Assembly (NCBI GenBank): GCA_002381185.1
Contig: DFOA01000033.1
Location: forward strand, 1-64,000
Length of the DNA stretch: 64,000 nucleotides
Origin: Firmicutes bacterium UBA3553
GTDB taxonomy: Bacteria > Bacillota > Clostridia > Tissierellales > Sedimentibacteraceae
Reading direction: 5' to 3'
The position numbers and the translations under genes were made by a program. Below the pieces are notes generated by a model that worked only from the letters and a program-made list of their open reading frames with translations, searched no databases and was not told where the DNA came from. Of the stretch, positions 53,562 through 63,366 are shown piece by piece; within the stretch, counting starts at the first letter, position 1; the number at the start of each line of letters is the position of its first letter.

Positions 53562-54863
53562 TTATGCAGTTTGCGCAGCATCTTCATTTCTGAGCCTTAC
53601 AATTGATACCATGTTCCTTAAAGCCTCTGCCTGACTTGAGAGTTCCTCGCTTGCAGCACTGTTTTCTTCTGCTGTGGCTGAGTTTGTCTGGATTACATCA
53701 GCTATTTGTTCAATGCTTATGGTTATTTGTTCAACGGAAACTGCCTGTTGCTGTGCCTTTGCGGATATATTGTTTATACTTTCTGTTATTATATTTGTAT
53801 CCTTGGCTACTTCGGCAAGTGCCCTTGATGTATTGTCTGCGGCATATGTGCCTTCCTTTACGGCTTTTAGAGTATCTTCAAGAAGCTGTGTGGTATTTTT
53901 TGCGGCATCGGCACTCTTTACAGCAAGATTACGAACTTCATCGGCAACAACCGCAAAGCCTTTGCCGGCTTCTCCTGCTCTTGCTGCTTCAACTGCCGCA
54001 TTCAGCGCTAATATATTGGTTTGGAAAGCAATGTCTTCTATTATCTTGATAATTTTTATTATTTCATCAGATTTTCCATCTATGAGAGTCATTGTATTAA
54101 CGGTCTCTCTCATTTGTGTAATGCTCTTGTCCAGTTCATTGCCTAAGATTCTGACTTTGTCGCTTACATCCACGGCATTTCGGGCGGTTATATTAACTTC
54201 ATCCGATATTTCCTGAATTGTCGCCGTCAATTCTTCAACTGTACTTGCCTGTTCAGCAGAGTTTTGGGATAAAATCTGTGATGAGCCTGCGACCTGTTCT
54301 GAGCCGGAAGCGATCTCCTCAGAAGAAATATGTATGCTTTTAAATGTTCTGTTAAGATCATTTATTATACTGGATAAAGAAGAACCTATAGCTTTGAAGT
54401 CTCCTGCATACTCCTTTTCAATAACAATGTTGAAGTCTCCGTTTTCAATCCGGTTTAAGATATTATAAATATCAGAAACATGACAGTTAATCACTGAGGT
54501 TGCTTCCTGATAAACCTTGCTCAGCTGACCCAGCTCGTCATTGGAAGATTTAAATTCTAAATTTGAAACTAGTATACCTTTTCTCATGTTATCTGCAAGT
54601 GAGATAACATTATTGACTGACATAAAAACTCTTTTAAGCATAGAGTAAATTATAAAATATAAAATTATAATAACTGCTATTAATAAACTTGCTGTGGTTA
54701 CTATATTTTTTGAATTCAACATCATACCATTTAAAGGTCCCAGGTACAGCAAGGTACAAATTATGATTGTTACTAATGATATAGCTGCAATAATTTTTAA
54801 GGTTATTTTTTTAGCTAAAATATTTTTAGATAGAAATTGTGACATTTTTAAGATAGCCTCCAT
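53562..54863 (-). CDS. Methyl-accepting chemotaxis protein without external sensor domain (copy 1)
   Basis: This 433-residue chemoreceptor has two membrane segments (about residues 20-45 and 48-72) joined by only a few residues, so there is no extracellular ligand-binding domain. HAMP-like segments follow (about 73-180), then the cytoplasmic signalling domain with the conserved hairpin tip '[44 protein letters not shown]' (in part about residues 290-330). It may sense through the membrane, HAMP region or a partner protein. The signalling half is almost identical to the upstream paralogue. Confidence 0.9.
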   Translation of the reverse strand: MEAILKMSQFLSKNILAKKITLKIIAAISLVTIIICTLLYLGPLNGMMLNSKNIVTTASLLIAVIIILYFIIYSMLKRVFMSVNNVISLADNMRKGILVSNLEFKSSNDELGQLSKVYQEATSVINCHVSDIYNILNRIENGDFNIVIEKEYAGDFKAIGSSLSSIINDLNRTFKSIHISSEEIASGSEQVAGSSQILSQNSAEQASTVEELTATIQEISDEVNITARNAVDVSDKVRILGNELDKSITQMRETVNTMTLIDGKSDEIIKIIKIIEDIAFQTNILALNAAVEAARAGEAGKGFAVVADEVRNLAVKSADAAKNTTQLLEDTLKAVKEGTYAADNTSRALAEVAKDTNIITESINNISAKAQQQAVSVEQITISIEQIADVIQTNSATAEENSAASEELSSQAEALRNMVSIVRLRNEDAAQTA

Positions 54864-54944
54864 TTAGATATACAATTGCTATATAAATTATCGTCAGAAT
54901 TCAGACAAAATGAATTGGTATATAATGTAAATGATTTACAAAAC

Positions 54945-54980
54945 AAACCCCGTAATTCTATAGAAATAAAATTACGGGGT
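54945..54980 (-). terminator. Terminator between the two chemoreceptor genes
   Basis: AACCCCGTAATT (54945-54956) and AATTACGGGGTT (54969-54980) form a perfect 12-bp stem. On the minus strand it is followed by TGTTTTG and lies about 20 bp after the stop of the second chemoreceptor gene. The two paralogues are therefore probably separate transcripts. Confidence 0.75.
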
Positions 54981-55000
54981 TATTGTATTGGCATAACTTG

Positions 55001-56287
55001 TTATGCAGGATGTGCAGTACTTTCTTTTTTAAGCTTAACAGCGGATACCATTTTTCTTAAAGCTTCAGCCTGACTTGATAGCTCTTCGCTTGAAGCGCTG
55101 TTTTCTTCTGCTGTTGCTGAATTTGTCTGAATGATGTCAGATATCTGCTCAATGCTTACGGTTATCTGTTTAACGGAATCTGCCTGTTGTTGAGCTTTTG
55201 TAGAGATACTATTTATGCTTTCTGTTATTACATTTGTATCTTTGGCTACTTCTGCAAGTGCCTTTGATGTATGGTCTGCGGCATATGTACCTTCCTTTAC
55301 GGCCTTCAGAGTATCTTCAAGAAGCTGTGTAGTATTTTTTGCCGCATCAGAACTCTTTACAGCGAGATTGCGCACCTCATCGGCAACAACAGCAAAGCCC
55401 TTGCCGGCTTCACCTGCTCTGGCTGCTTCAACCGCTGCATTCAGCGCCAATATATTGGTTTGGAAGGCAATGTCTTCTATTATTTTGATTATTTTTATTA
55501 TTTCATCAGATTTACCATCTATGAGAGTCATAGTGTCAACGGTACCTCTCATCTGCGTAATTCCCCTGTCCAGTTCATTGCCTAAGATTCTGACTTTGTT
55601 GCTTGCATCAGCGGCATTTCGGGCGGTCATATTAACCTCATCCGATATTTCCTGAATTGTTGCAGCCAGCTCCTGAACTGTACTTGCCTGTTCCATTGTA
55701 ATTTGTGATAATAATTGAGACGAATTTGCCACTTGTTCTGAACCTGATGCAATTCTTGCAGAAGAAACTTGTATATTATTAAAATCTCTGTTTAAAGAAT
55801 GTATTATACCGTTTATTGAAGTTTTTATGGATTTAAAATCTCCTATATATTCCTCATCAATAATAACGTTGAAATTCCCTCTTTCAATTGTGCTTAAAAT
55901 CAGATCTATATCTGAAATGTGTTTTTTAAGAACATTTGTGGCTTCTTGCAAGGTATCGCCTAATTCTCCAAATTCATCGCCGGAATGGGATTTAAGCTGT
56001 AAATCCGAACTTAGTATTCCGTTTCTTAAGTTGTCTGACAGCTTTATAATATCATAAATCGGCATAACAGCCTTTTTAAGCAGAAGGTAAGTAAAAAAGT
56101 ATAATGCTGCAGTTCCGATTATTAACAAAAAAAGTTCCGCCGCAGCCATATTATATGAATTTGACAACATTCCTCTGTAAATCCCGAGCCAGATCAGGAT
56201 ACATATCACGGTTATTATCGCCGCTGAAATTGACACAATCTTTAAGGTCAAATTTTTTGCTAATTTATTTTTTATTGATCCGGACAT
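55001..56287 (-). CDS. Methyl-accepting chemotaxis protein without external sensor domain (copy 2)
   Basis: This protein of about 428 residues is a tandem paralogue of the receptor at 53562, with the same layout: two adjacent membrane helices, HAMP-like region, signalling domain. The membrane and HAMP parts differ clearly from copy 1 while the signalling part is near-identical, which points to recent duplication or gene conversion of the signalling half. I chose the ATG at 56287, seven bases after a G-rich RBS, over the one at 56308. Confidence 0.9.
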   Translation of the reverse strand: MSGSIKNKLAKNLTLKIVSISAAIITVICILIWLGIYRGMLSNSYNMAAAELFLLIIGTAALYFFTYLLLKKAVMPIYDIIKLSDNLRNGILSSDLQLKSHSGDEFGELGDTLQEATNVLKKHISDIDLILSTIERGNFNVIIDEEYIGDFKSIKTSINGIIHSLNRDFNNIQVSSARIASGSEQVANSSQLLSQITMEQASTVQELAATIQEISDEVNMTARNAADASNKVRILGNELDRGITQMRGTVDTMTLIDGKSDEIIKIIKIIEDIAFQTNILALNAAVEAARAGEAGKGFAVVADEVRNLAVKSSDAAKNTTQLLEDTLKAVKEGTYAADHTSKALAEVAKDTNVITESINSISTKAQQQADSVKQITVSIEQISDIIQTNSATAEENSASSEELSSQAEALRKMVSAVKLKKESTAHPA

Positions 56288-56335
56288 CCTATGTCCCCCC
56301 TTATACAATTATTGCAATATATATCGGCGAAATAT

Positions 56336-56527
56336 CGAAAAAGGTTAGATGAACCGACAGGAAACTTTGATGAAAAAAACAGCAGAGCTATTTTAAAAAT
56401 TATAAGAGACTTACATGAAAAGGGAGCAACAGTTATTATGGTAACTCATGACAATGAAATTGCGTCCGTTTCTCAAAGAATTATTAAAATTAGTGATGGT
56501 ATGTCAGTTGAACAGAATTTAGGGTAA
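56336..56527 (+). pseudogene. Remnant of an ABC transporter ATPase (C-terminal fragment)
   Basis: The frame encodes 'LDEPTGNFDEKNSRAILKI' and 'GATVIMVTHDNEIASVSQRIIKISDG', which are the end of Walker B, the D-loop, H-loop and C-terminus of a LolD/MacB-type ABC ATPase. Walker A and the signature motif are missing, as is any permease partner. It abuts the chemoreceptor gene on the other strand. This is a broken gene, probably left by a deletion or rearrangement. Confidence 0.8.
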
Positions 56528-56623
56528 ACAGGGGGCTAATATACGGGAATCCTTGAACGAACCAAATAGGATGTAAAGTATGGGGGCATCAACGTTTCTG
56601 CATCTGCCCCCTTCTCTTGATAC

Positions 56624-57991
56624 TTACAATATTATCAGTGCTACCACAATTGCTGCAGCAATGCCGCATAAAACCGGAATTAGATTCTTTCTTGCCAAGG
56701 TCTGCGGGTCAATGTTGCATATTGCAGCAACTGGTATTACAGCCCAAGGAATTATGGTTCCTCCATCCACCCATACAGTTATTACCTGCCCTAGTGCAGC
56801 CAGCCCTGCCATATTGATATCTATTATGTTAGAAAATGTATATGCCAGAGTGCCTACAATAGGAAGTCCTGAAAAACCGGAGCCATCAAGACCTGTAATA
56901 ACTGCTACTGCCGATTGTGTCAAAATAGTTGAAAGTTTATTCATTTGAATGCTCTGGGAAAGGAATATGCTTATATCGTTTAATATGCCGGGCGCTCCCT
57001 CTCCGAATACGGCAGTTGCACCTTCCTGGTTTCCTAAGAAGAAAAATCCGCCTATGAAAATTACAGGAGCAAATACCGTAATTCCGAATTTAAAGCCTTC
57101 CTTGATGTAATCAACAACTTTTTCAAAAGCGTCCTTTATGCTGTATGTTGTCAAAACAGTAATCATCATTATTAAAATTGCAGTTCCTCCCACAAGTGCA
57201 GTTGCATCTCCGCCTGCCAGTTTTAATTTCAACATTGCAGCAATATCGAGAATAAAACCGACAGGTGCCAACACAGCCATTAATTTTGTAGTCTTACCAT
57301 ATTTCACTGCGGTTGCTTCTTTTATTTCTGCTGCTTGTGAATAAATTGTGGAATTTTTCTTCATGTCATTTTTCATCATCAAGAATGCAACAACTACAGT
57401 TACAAGTGACATTGCAAGCCAAATAGGAATTGATGCGGATATAATCTCCGGAGCTTCAATTCCCGCTCCTGTGGCGGTAATAGTTGGTGCACCCTGGATA
57501 AAAAAGTCACTTGAAAGAGCAATACCATGACCGAACAAGTTCATTGCCACTGCGGCGTAAATTGCAGGGAGTCCTGCTGTAACGGCTGCAGGCAAAAGAA
57601 CTGCTCCTACCAAGGGGACCGCCGGGCTGGGCCATACAAGCCATGAAATTACCATCATAGTCAAACCTATGCTCCAAAATGCCATTGTAGGGCTTACCAT
57701 AATTTTCTTGATAGGTGACATGATTAAAACATCAGAGCCAACTTCCTGCAATGCTTTAGACATAGCAACAACAAGAGAAATAATTACAATGATGCCCCAA
57801 AATTCATTGCCTGCATAAATAATTGTGTTAAATATAGACTGAATAGCAGCGACAGCACTTCCGGAATAAAGATAACCCATTGCAAATATACCAATAATGC
57901 AAGGAATGACAATATCCTTTTTCATAAGCATAATAGCTAGAATAATAACTACCATGACAATATAAAGGTAGTGTAGAGAAGTTAAAACCAT
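56624..57991 (-). CDS. Polytopic transporter, ion-transporter-superfamily-like, unknown substrate
   Basis: This membrane protein of about 455 residues has 11-12 hydrophobic segments and re-entrant-like Gly/Pro-rich stretches ('WLVWPSPAVPLVGAVLLPAAVT', 'GLDGSGFSGLPIVGTLAYTF'), the kind of internal pseudo-symmetry seen in carboxylate or ion transporters. I do not recognise a specific family or substrate. I chose the ATG at 57991 after AAGGAGG. It lies 19 bp downstream of, and in line with, the P-loop ATPase gene, so the two are probably co-transcribed. Confidence 0.65.
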   Translation of the reverse strand: MVLTSLHYLYIVMVVIILAIMLMKKDIVIPCIIGIFAMGYLYSGSAVAAIQSIFNTIIYAGNEFWGIIVIISLVVAMSKALQEVGSDVLIMSPIKKIMVSPTMAFWSIGLTMMVISWLVWPSPAVPLVGAVLLPAAVTAGLPAIYAAVAMNLFGHGIALSSDFFIQGAPTITATGAGIEAPEIISASIPIWLAMSLVTVVVAFLMMKNDMKKNSTIYSQAAEIKEATAVKYGKTTKLMAVLAPVGFILDIAAMLKLKLAGGDATALVGGTAILIMMITVLTTYSIKDAFEKVVDYIKEGFKFGITVFAPVIFIGGFFFLGNQEGATAVFGEGAPGILNDISIFLSQSIQMNKLSTILTQSAVAVITGLDGSGFSGLPIVGTLAYTFSNIIDINMAGLAALGQVITVWVDGGTIIPWAVIPVAAICNIDPQTLARKNLIPVLCGIAAAIVVALIIL

Positions 57992-58010
57992 AATATACCT
58001 CCTTGGAATT

Positions 58011-59072
58011 TTATGTATATCTGATAAGTATGCTGTTGAAGCATTCATCCACGCCGTTGAAATTCATGGTATTAATATAGAAAACTTCAAGGAGTTCATG
58101 ATATTTTTTTGTTTCAGATAATTTTTCCAAGGCATTTTTGATTAACATTTCATGTAGGTGCAGGTTATTTTCAATTTCAGAGATATGGGTTCTCAAATTA
58201 TCTGTATCCATAATGCCGTGTATGTCAAAAACTTCTTCAAAACCGTTGGTTACGTAACTTTCTGAGCTTATCACCATTAAATTCAACTCAGGTATATAGA
58301 CATGTTGAAGCTTATCAGGTGTCAAAGGCCTTAAATAAAGCTCAACATCGTATCCTTTTTTTACGGTTTCATCGGCAATTTTCTTTAGAAATTCAGAAGT
58401 GTAGTTTGTATTTTCTCCTATAACTGCCCATACTCTCCTGTTTTGGCACATAGTCTTTGTGTGACTTACATAGCCGTTTGCGGTGTAGGATTCCAAAAAC
58501 ATCTTTTTGATTTTTGGAGTTTTTGTTGAAATATCATCACAGCAAAGCTTATCAATTGCTTTATTGCACATTTCACTGAATTTTTTGACATCAATAAATT
58601 GGTCATATAAAGAATTAATTTCTTCGGAAATAATGCCTGCTGCTTCAAGATATCTGTAAGCACTTTTGTAAAGACGTGTCTTGGTTTGATTTGTTTGAAT
58701 AATTTGATGCTTGTGCTTTTCCAGCTGATGGCTGTTAAGAAATGCACCGAGATTTATTATTTCATCAACTGCTCCGGGAATTACAGGATCTATTGTGTGA
58801 GGTGCGGTTCCATCAACAAAAGCTATTTTCAGATCAGGTACAATAATTCCATCCAGGCTTTCGTTATCGCTGGAACAATGAATGTACTCTACAGAAAGAT
58901 TTTTAGTAACCATTTCAGCAGCAAATTTTTTCATAAATGAGCTTTTTCCCACACCCGGTCCGCCTTTAAGGATATAAATATGATTTAATTCGGCAGGATC
59001 AAATACATAATTAAAACAGCTGTAAAAACCACCGGCAGTGTTGTTGCCTGCAAAGATATGCTTTTCTTTCAA
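58011..59072 (-). CDS. P-loop ATPase-like protein with internal duplication (PRK06851-like)
   Basis: This 353-residue cytosolic protein has Walker A 'ILKGGPGVGKSSFMKKF' (about residue 35). The second half repeats the same layout ('VWAVIGENTNYTSEFLKKIADE...VELYLRPLTPDKLQHVYIPELNLMVISS', in part) but the P-loop there has lost the GKS. It therefore looks like two fused copies of one nucleotide-binding domain, the second degenerate. Homologues occur in Firmicutes without a known function. It shares an operon with the transporter downstream. Confidence 0.75.
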   Translation of the reverse strand: MKEKHIFAGNNTAGGFYSCFNYVFDPAELNHIYILKGGPGVGKSSFMKKFAAEMVTKNLSVEYIHCSSDNESLDGIIVPDLKIAFVDGTAPHTIDPVIPGAVDEIINLGAFLNSHQLEKHKHQIIQTNQTKTRLYKSAYRYLEAAGIISEEINSLYDQFIDVKKFSEMCNKAIDKLCCDDISTKTPKIKKMFLESYTANGYVSHTKTMCQNRRVWAVIGENTNYTSEFLKKIADETVKKGYDVELYLRPLTPDKLQHVYIPELNLMVISSESYVTNGFEEVFDIHGIMDTDNLRTHISEIENNLHLHEMLIKNALEKLSETKKYHELLEVFYINTMNFNGVDECFNSILIRYT

Positions 59073-59300
59073 GTAATTACCCCCTTCAATTTTTTAAGTT
59101 ATCAACAGCAGCTGTCCGATATGCAAATAAAAAGCATATATCAGCATTACATGTCGATAACTTTATTTTGTATTATATGTAAAACTAAAGTTCTTGTTAA
59201 TAAATAACTGAAAATCTAATTGCTATTATTTAAATAAATGGGACAAACGCTGTGAATTATGCTATAATAATTTGTCAAACTTAACAAAAGGAAGATAGTT

Positions 59301-61433
59301 ATGAAATTAATAGTTACGGAAAAACCGTCTGTAGCCAAGGATATTGCCAAGGTTTTGAATATAAACAGAAGCAGAGATGGTTACATGGAAAACAGCGAAT
59401 ACATAATTACCTGGTGTGTAGGGCATTTAATCCAGCTTGCATATCCGGAGGAGTATGATCCTAAATATAAGGGGTGGAATATCAATGATCTGCCTATTTT
59501 TCCGAGACAATTCAAGTATATGGTCAACCCTTCCACAGCAAAGCAGTATGAAACAGTTAAATCTCTTATGCTCAGTGACACCGTTGAAGAAATAATATGT
59601 GCAACAGATGCCGGACGTGAAGGACAGCTTATTTTTGGTTATGTGTATATAAACTCAGGCTGCAGAAAACCGGTTAAAAGGTTATGGATAAGCAGCATGA
59701 CTGATGAAGCAATAGAGGAAGGATTCAATAATTTAAAGGATAACAAGGAATATTTCAGCCTTTATCAATCTGCCAGAGCACGCTCCGAGGCCGATTGGCT
59801 TGTAGGAATCAATGCTACAAGGCTGTTTACGGTCAAATATAATCAAATGCTTACAATAGGCAGGGTTCAGACACCTACATTGTCCCTCATAGTGCAAAGA
59901 CAAAAAGAAATTGATAATTTCGTTTCACAGCCTTTCTATGAGGTCGCAGCAGACTGTGAAATGTTTGTTGCCACATGGTTCAACAAGGATGGAACAAGGA
60001 TTGATAAAGTAGAGAAAGCCGAACAAATAGCAGAAAGATGCAGAAATAAAGAAGCGACAGTTATAAAGCTTAAAACTAAAAGGGCCACTGTAGAAAGACC
60101 TTTGCTTTATGACTTGACAGAGCTTCAAAGAGATGGGAACAGAAGATACGGTTATTCTGCGGAGCAGACATTGGATGCGGCACAGAACTTATATGAAAAA
60201 TACAAGCTTGCCACATATCCGAGAACTGATTCCAGATATTTGACAAAAGACATGAAATCAAAAATTCCTGAACTTCTTCAAAATATCAAGATTGGATATC
60301 AAGGGCCAGAGGGTACCGGATACTGCGTTGACAAGGTTATTAAACAAAAAATAAATGCAGATAAGAGAGTCATAGATGATTCAAAGGTTACTGATCATCA
60401 TGCAATTATTGTGACTCCGAATATAAGAAATTCTGCAGGAATAAAACTCCCTGAAAAAGAAGAAAATATTCTGAGACTCATAGTTGCAAGATTCATCTGC
60501 GTATTTGACAGAAAACAGGAATATGACCAAACTGACCTTGAAATCCAAATTGAAAAGGATAAATTCAAAGCAAGAGGAAAAAAGGTAGTTATACCGGGTT
60601 GGAAGGAAATTGAGGATATAATGCTGGGCAAGATAAAGGAAGATACCGATGATAAGGAAATTACCGTAAATCTTGCTGAGGGTGATAAATTGTCTCCCAA
60701 GGAAATTAAGGTGCTTACAAAGAAAACATCTCCGCCTAAGCCATATACAGAAGCAACCCTTCTTACAGCAATGGAAACCGCAGGAAAGCAGATAGAGGAC
60801 GAAAAACTCAGAGACGAAATGAAATCTATAGGCCTGGGAACTCCTGCAACAAGAGCAGGGATAATAGAAAAGCTCATATCGGTAGGGTATATAAAGAGAA
60901 ATAAGAAAAATCTTGTTCCAACACAAAATGGAATTCAACTTATAGAAATAGTTCATGAGAAGCTTAAAAAACCTGACCTGACAGGAGAATGGGAAAGCGA
61001 ACTGGGTAAAATAGCAAAGAAAGAAGCATCATCAAAGGATTTCATAGTAGATATAAAAAAGTATGTTGCTGAAATAATTTTAGAAGGAAGACAGAGTTCA
61101 ACCAAAAATGTGAACTTTGAACAAACAGCAAAAAAAAACAAAAGAGAAATTGTAGGAATATGTCCAAGGTGCGGAAGAGAAATTTATGAAAATAAAAAAA
61201 GTTTTTTTTGTGCAGGATATAAAAATTTTCCTTCTTGCAAATTTTCAATGTGGAAAGAAGACAAATCATTGCAGGACAAGGGCATTGAATTAACAAGGGA
61301 AGTGGCGTCTGAGCTTTTGAAAAATAAGCAAGCGGAGGTCACTGCAAAACTAAATGAAAAAGAATATAATTATACATTAAAATTAGTAGATGATGGATTT
61401 AAAGCAGGGTATTTGTTTGCGGTAAATAATTGA
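59301..61433 (+). CDS. topB: DNA topoisomerase III
   Basis: This 710-residue type IA topoisomerase has an N-terminal TOPRIM domain ('LIVTEKPSVAKDIAKVLN', 'ATDAGREGQLIFGYV'), the active-site tyrosine in 'TYPRTDSRYLT', and a C-terminal zinc-binding domain ('CPRCGREIYENKKSFFCAGYKNFPSCKFSMWK', in part). It relaxes negatively supercoiled DNA and decatenates replication intermediates. Length is typical of the Firmicutes TopB. RBS AAAGGAAG precedes the ATG. Confidence 0.96.
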   Translation: MKLIVTEKPSVAKDIAKVLNINRSRDGYMENSEYIITWCVGHLIQLAYPEEYDPKYKGWNINDLPIFPRQFKYMVNPSTAKQYETVKSLMLSDTVEEIICATDAGREGQLIFGYVYINSGCRKPVKRLWISSMTDEAIEEGFNNLKDNKEYFSLYQSARARSEADWLVGINATRLFTVKYNQMLTIGRVQTPTLSLIVQRQKEIDNFVSQPFYEVAADCEMFVATWFNKDGTRIDKVEKAEQIAERCRNKEATVIKLKTKRATVERPLLYDLTELQRDGNRRYGYSAEQTLDAAQNLYEKYKLATYPRTDSRYLTKDMKSKIPELLQNIKIGYQGPEGTGYCVDKVIKQKINADKRVIDDSKVTDHHAIIVTPNIRNSAGIKLPEKEENILRLIVARFICVFDRKQEYDQTDLEIQIEKDKFKARGKKVVIPGWKEIEDIMLGKIKEDTDDKEITVNLAEGDKLSPKEIKVLTKKTSPPKPYTEATLLTAMETAGKQIEDEKLRDEMKSIGLGTPATRAGIIEKLISVGYIKRNKKNLVPTQNGIQLIEIVHEKLKKPDLTGEWESELGKIAKKEASSKDFIVDIKKYVAEIILEGRQSSTKNVNFEQTAKKNKREIVGICPRCGREIYENKKSFFCAGYKNFPSCKFSMWKEDKSLQDKGIELTREVASELLKNKQAEVTAKLNEKEYNYTLKLVDDGFKAGYLFAVNN

Positions 61434-61641
61434 AAAATGCAGGGATATTCAATGCTCTTGCATTACTATAGGTATAAAAAGAAAATAAAAGTATAAGTAA
61501 GATTTGGCAGGATAAAACAACTTAAAACTATTAAATTTTAAGAAAAACGACAAAAAATGAATTATTTTGCAAAATACGAATAATTGCTAAAATATTTTAT
61601 TTATAATAGAATACACAAGAATAAAATAGAAGGAGCATAAA

Positions 61642-62778
61642 ATGGAATTTTTAACGCAAGGTATTACTCAGATTACATGGCAGCAAATATTAATGTGGAT
61701 AATAGGAGGTGCCCTGATATATTTAGCAATAGCAAAGGAATTGGAACCGGCACTCTTATTGCCCATGGGATTTGGAGCAATTTTAGTTAACATACCCATG
61801 TCCGGAGTTTTGAATCAGACATTAGCGGGAATCGGAGAGGTTAAAGGAATCATAGACTGGCTTTTTGAAGTGGGGATAGAATCATCCGAAATGATGCCTC
61901 TGCTGCTTTTCATAGGAATAGGAGCAATGATTGATTTTGGACCGCTTTTGTCAAACCCGAGACTTTTATTGTTTGGAGCGGCAGCGCAATTTGGTATATT
62001 TGCAACAATAACAGTTGCTGCACTGCTAAAGTTTCCTATTCATGATGCAGCCTCAATAGGAATTATAGGAGCAGCTGACGGACCCACATCCATATTGGTT
62101 TCCCAGGTATTAAAAAGCAATTACATAGGACCCATAGCGGTGGCTGCTTATTCATACATGGCATTGGTTCCGATTATCCAGCCTTTCGCAATAAAGCTTT
62201 GCACAACAGAAAAAGACAGAAAAATAAGAATGAAATATAATCCGAAAAGTGTTACAAGAATGACACGATTGCTGTTCCCAATAATGGTTACCATAATAGC
62301 AGGCTTAGTGGCTCCGGCATCAATAGCACTTGTGGGATTCTTAATGTTCGGAAATTTAATAAGAGAATGCGGAGTGTTAAGATCATTATCAGAAACAGCA
62401 CAAAAGGATTTAGTTAATTTAATTACACTGCTTTTGGGAATAACTATCTCAGCAAGCATGAAAGCTGAAGTCTTTGTTTCATTTAACACATTGCTGATAA
62501 TGGGACTGGGGTTATTGGCATTTGTATTTGATACAATTGCAGGAGTAATGTTTGCTAAATTCTTAAATTTATTCTTAAAGGAAAAAATTAATCCAATGGT
62601 TGGAGCGGCGGGTATTTCTGCCTTCCCTATGTCTTCGAGAGTTATACAAAAAATGGGACTGGAAGCAGACTCACAAAATCACTTGCTTATGCACGCAGTA
62701 GGAGCAAATGTAGCAGGTCAAATTGCATCAGTTATAGCGGGAGGCGTTATAATTGGTCTTGTTCCAGGATTGATGTAG
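61642..62778 (+). CDS. oadB: Sodium-ion-translocating decarboxylase beta subunit
   Basis: This 378-residue membrane protein of the OadB/MmdB/GcdB family couples decarboxylation of a biotin-bound carboxyl group to Na+ export. Family blocks include 'MMPLLLFIGIGAMIDFGPLLSNP', 'GIIGAADGPTSILVSQVLK' (with the essential Asp in 'GAADGPTSI') and the C-terminal 'MHAVGANVAGQIASVIAGG'. The carboxyltransferase (alpha) and biotin-carrier genes are not beside it, so the decarboxylated acid cannot be told. The gamma-like subunit follows directly. Confidence 0.93.
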   Translation: MEFLTQGITQITWQQILMWIIGGALIYLAIAKELEPALLLPMGFGAILVNIPMSGVLNQTLAGIGEVKGIIDWLFEVGIESSEMMPLLLFIGIGAMIDFGPLLSNPRLLLFGAAAQFGIFATITVAALLKFPIHDAASIGIIGAADGPTSILVSQVLKSNYIGPIAVAAYSYMALVPIIQPFAIKLCTTEKDRKIRMKYNPKSVTRMTRLLFPIMVTIIAGLVAPASIALVGFLMFGNLIRECGVLRSLSETAQKDLVNLITLLLGITISASMKAEVFVSFNTLLIMGLGLLAFVFDTIAGVMFAKFLNLFLKEKINPMVGAAGISAFPMSSRVIQKMGLEADSQNHLLMHAVGANVAGQIASVIAGGVIIGLVPGLM

Positions 62779-62789
62779 GAGGTTGGAAT

Positions 62790-62924
62790 ATGAGTATAAA
62801 TATTGAAAGTGTAATGAATTCCTTAAAGCTTATGGTAATGGGAATGGCAGCCATATTCATGGTTATAATAATAATATACGCAGCTGTAACTTTGATGCTT
62901 AAAACAACAGCTGAAAAGAAATAA
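62790..62924 (+). CDS. Small OadG-like (gamma) subunit of sodium-pumping decarboxylase
   Basis: This 44-residue single-helix membrane protein has a short N-terminus, a helix 'MVMGMAAIFMVIIIIYAAVTLML' (in part) and a Lys-rich end. OadG/MmdD subunits have this shape and anchor the soluble subunits to OadB. It starts 12 bp after the OadB stop, behind GGAGG. It lacks the long Ala/Pro-rich C-terminal extension of larger gamma subunits. Confidence 0.75.
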   Translation: MSINIESVMNSLKLMVMGMAAIFMVIIIIYAAVTLMLKTTAEKK

Positions 62925-62963
62925 TATAATTAGAAAATATTGCAGAATCGAGGGAAATGACTA

Positions 62964-63335
62964 ATGAAATCATCAAAATTCAAACTAGCAGCCGTTATTT
63001 TGGTTATAGTCGTTTTTGCCTCGATTTTTTTTATTGCATCAGGCAGTCATGGCTCAAGTGATGCTGCATTTTATCAGCCTTCGCTTAAAAACATAAATGA
63101 AGAAGAATTAATAAATAGTTATGAAAACTCTCAATTTTTAAAATGGAGCAGAAATATAATCTTATATTTAAATATGGAGTATATTCTATTCAGTATTTTG
63201 ATTTATTCTGATTTGTTTAAACTCAAATCTTCTGAACTCATAAATGCTGTATTAAGATTTTACAGTTATAGCGTATTTGTTGTGTTCTTTATGAACAAGA
63301 AGGATGGTAAAAAAGATAATTATGTTTATTCATAA
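62964..63335 (+). CDS. Hypothetical small membrane protein
   Basis: This 123-residue protein has an N-terminal hydrophobic segment (about 8-27, with no lipobox Cys), a short loop, and a second weaker hydrophobic segment (about 68-82, 'YILFSILIYSDLF'). I do not recognise it. It lies between the OadBG-like genes and secD, about 40 bp from each neighbour, in the same direction. Confidence 0.5.
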   Translation: MKSSKFKLAAVILVIVVFASIFFIASGSHGSSDAAFYQPSLKNINEEELINSYENSQFLKWSRNIILYLNMEYILFSILIYSDLFKLKSSELINAVLRFYSYSVFVVFFMNKKDGKKDNYVYS

Positions 63336-63366
63336 TCATTAAAATTAAAAATATATAGGAGGAAAA

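Noticed and set aside
53674..54216. 180-codon plus-strand frame, repeated in similar form at 55215-55655
   Set aside because: Both are antisense to the conserved signalling domain of the chemoreceptors; their similarity simply mirrors the near-identity of the two genes.
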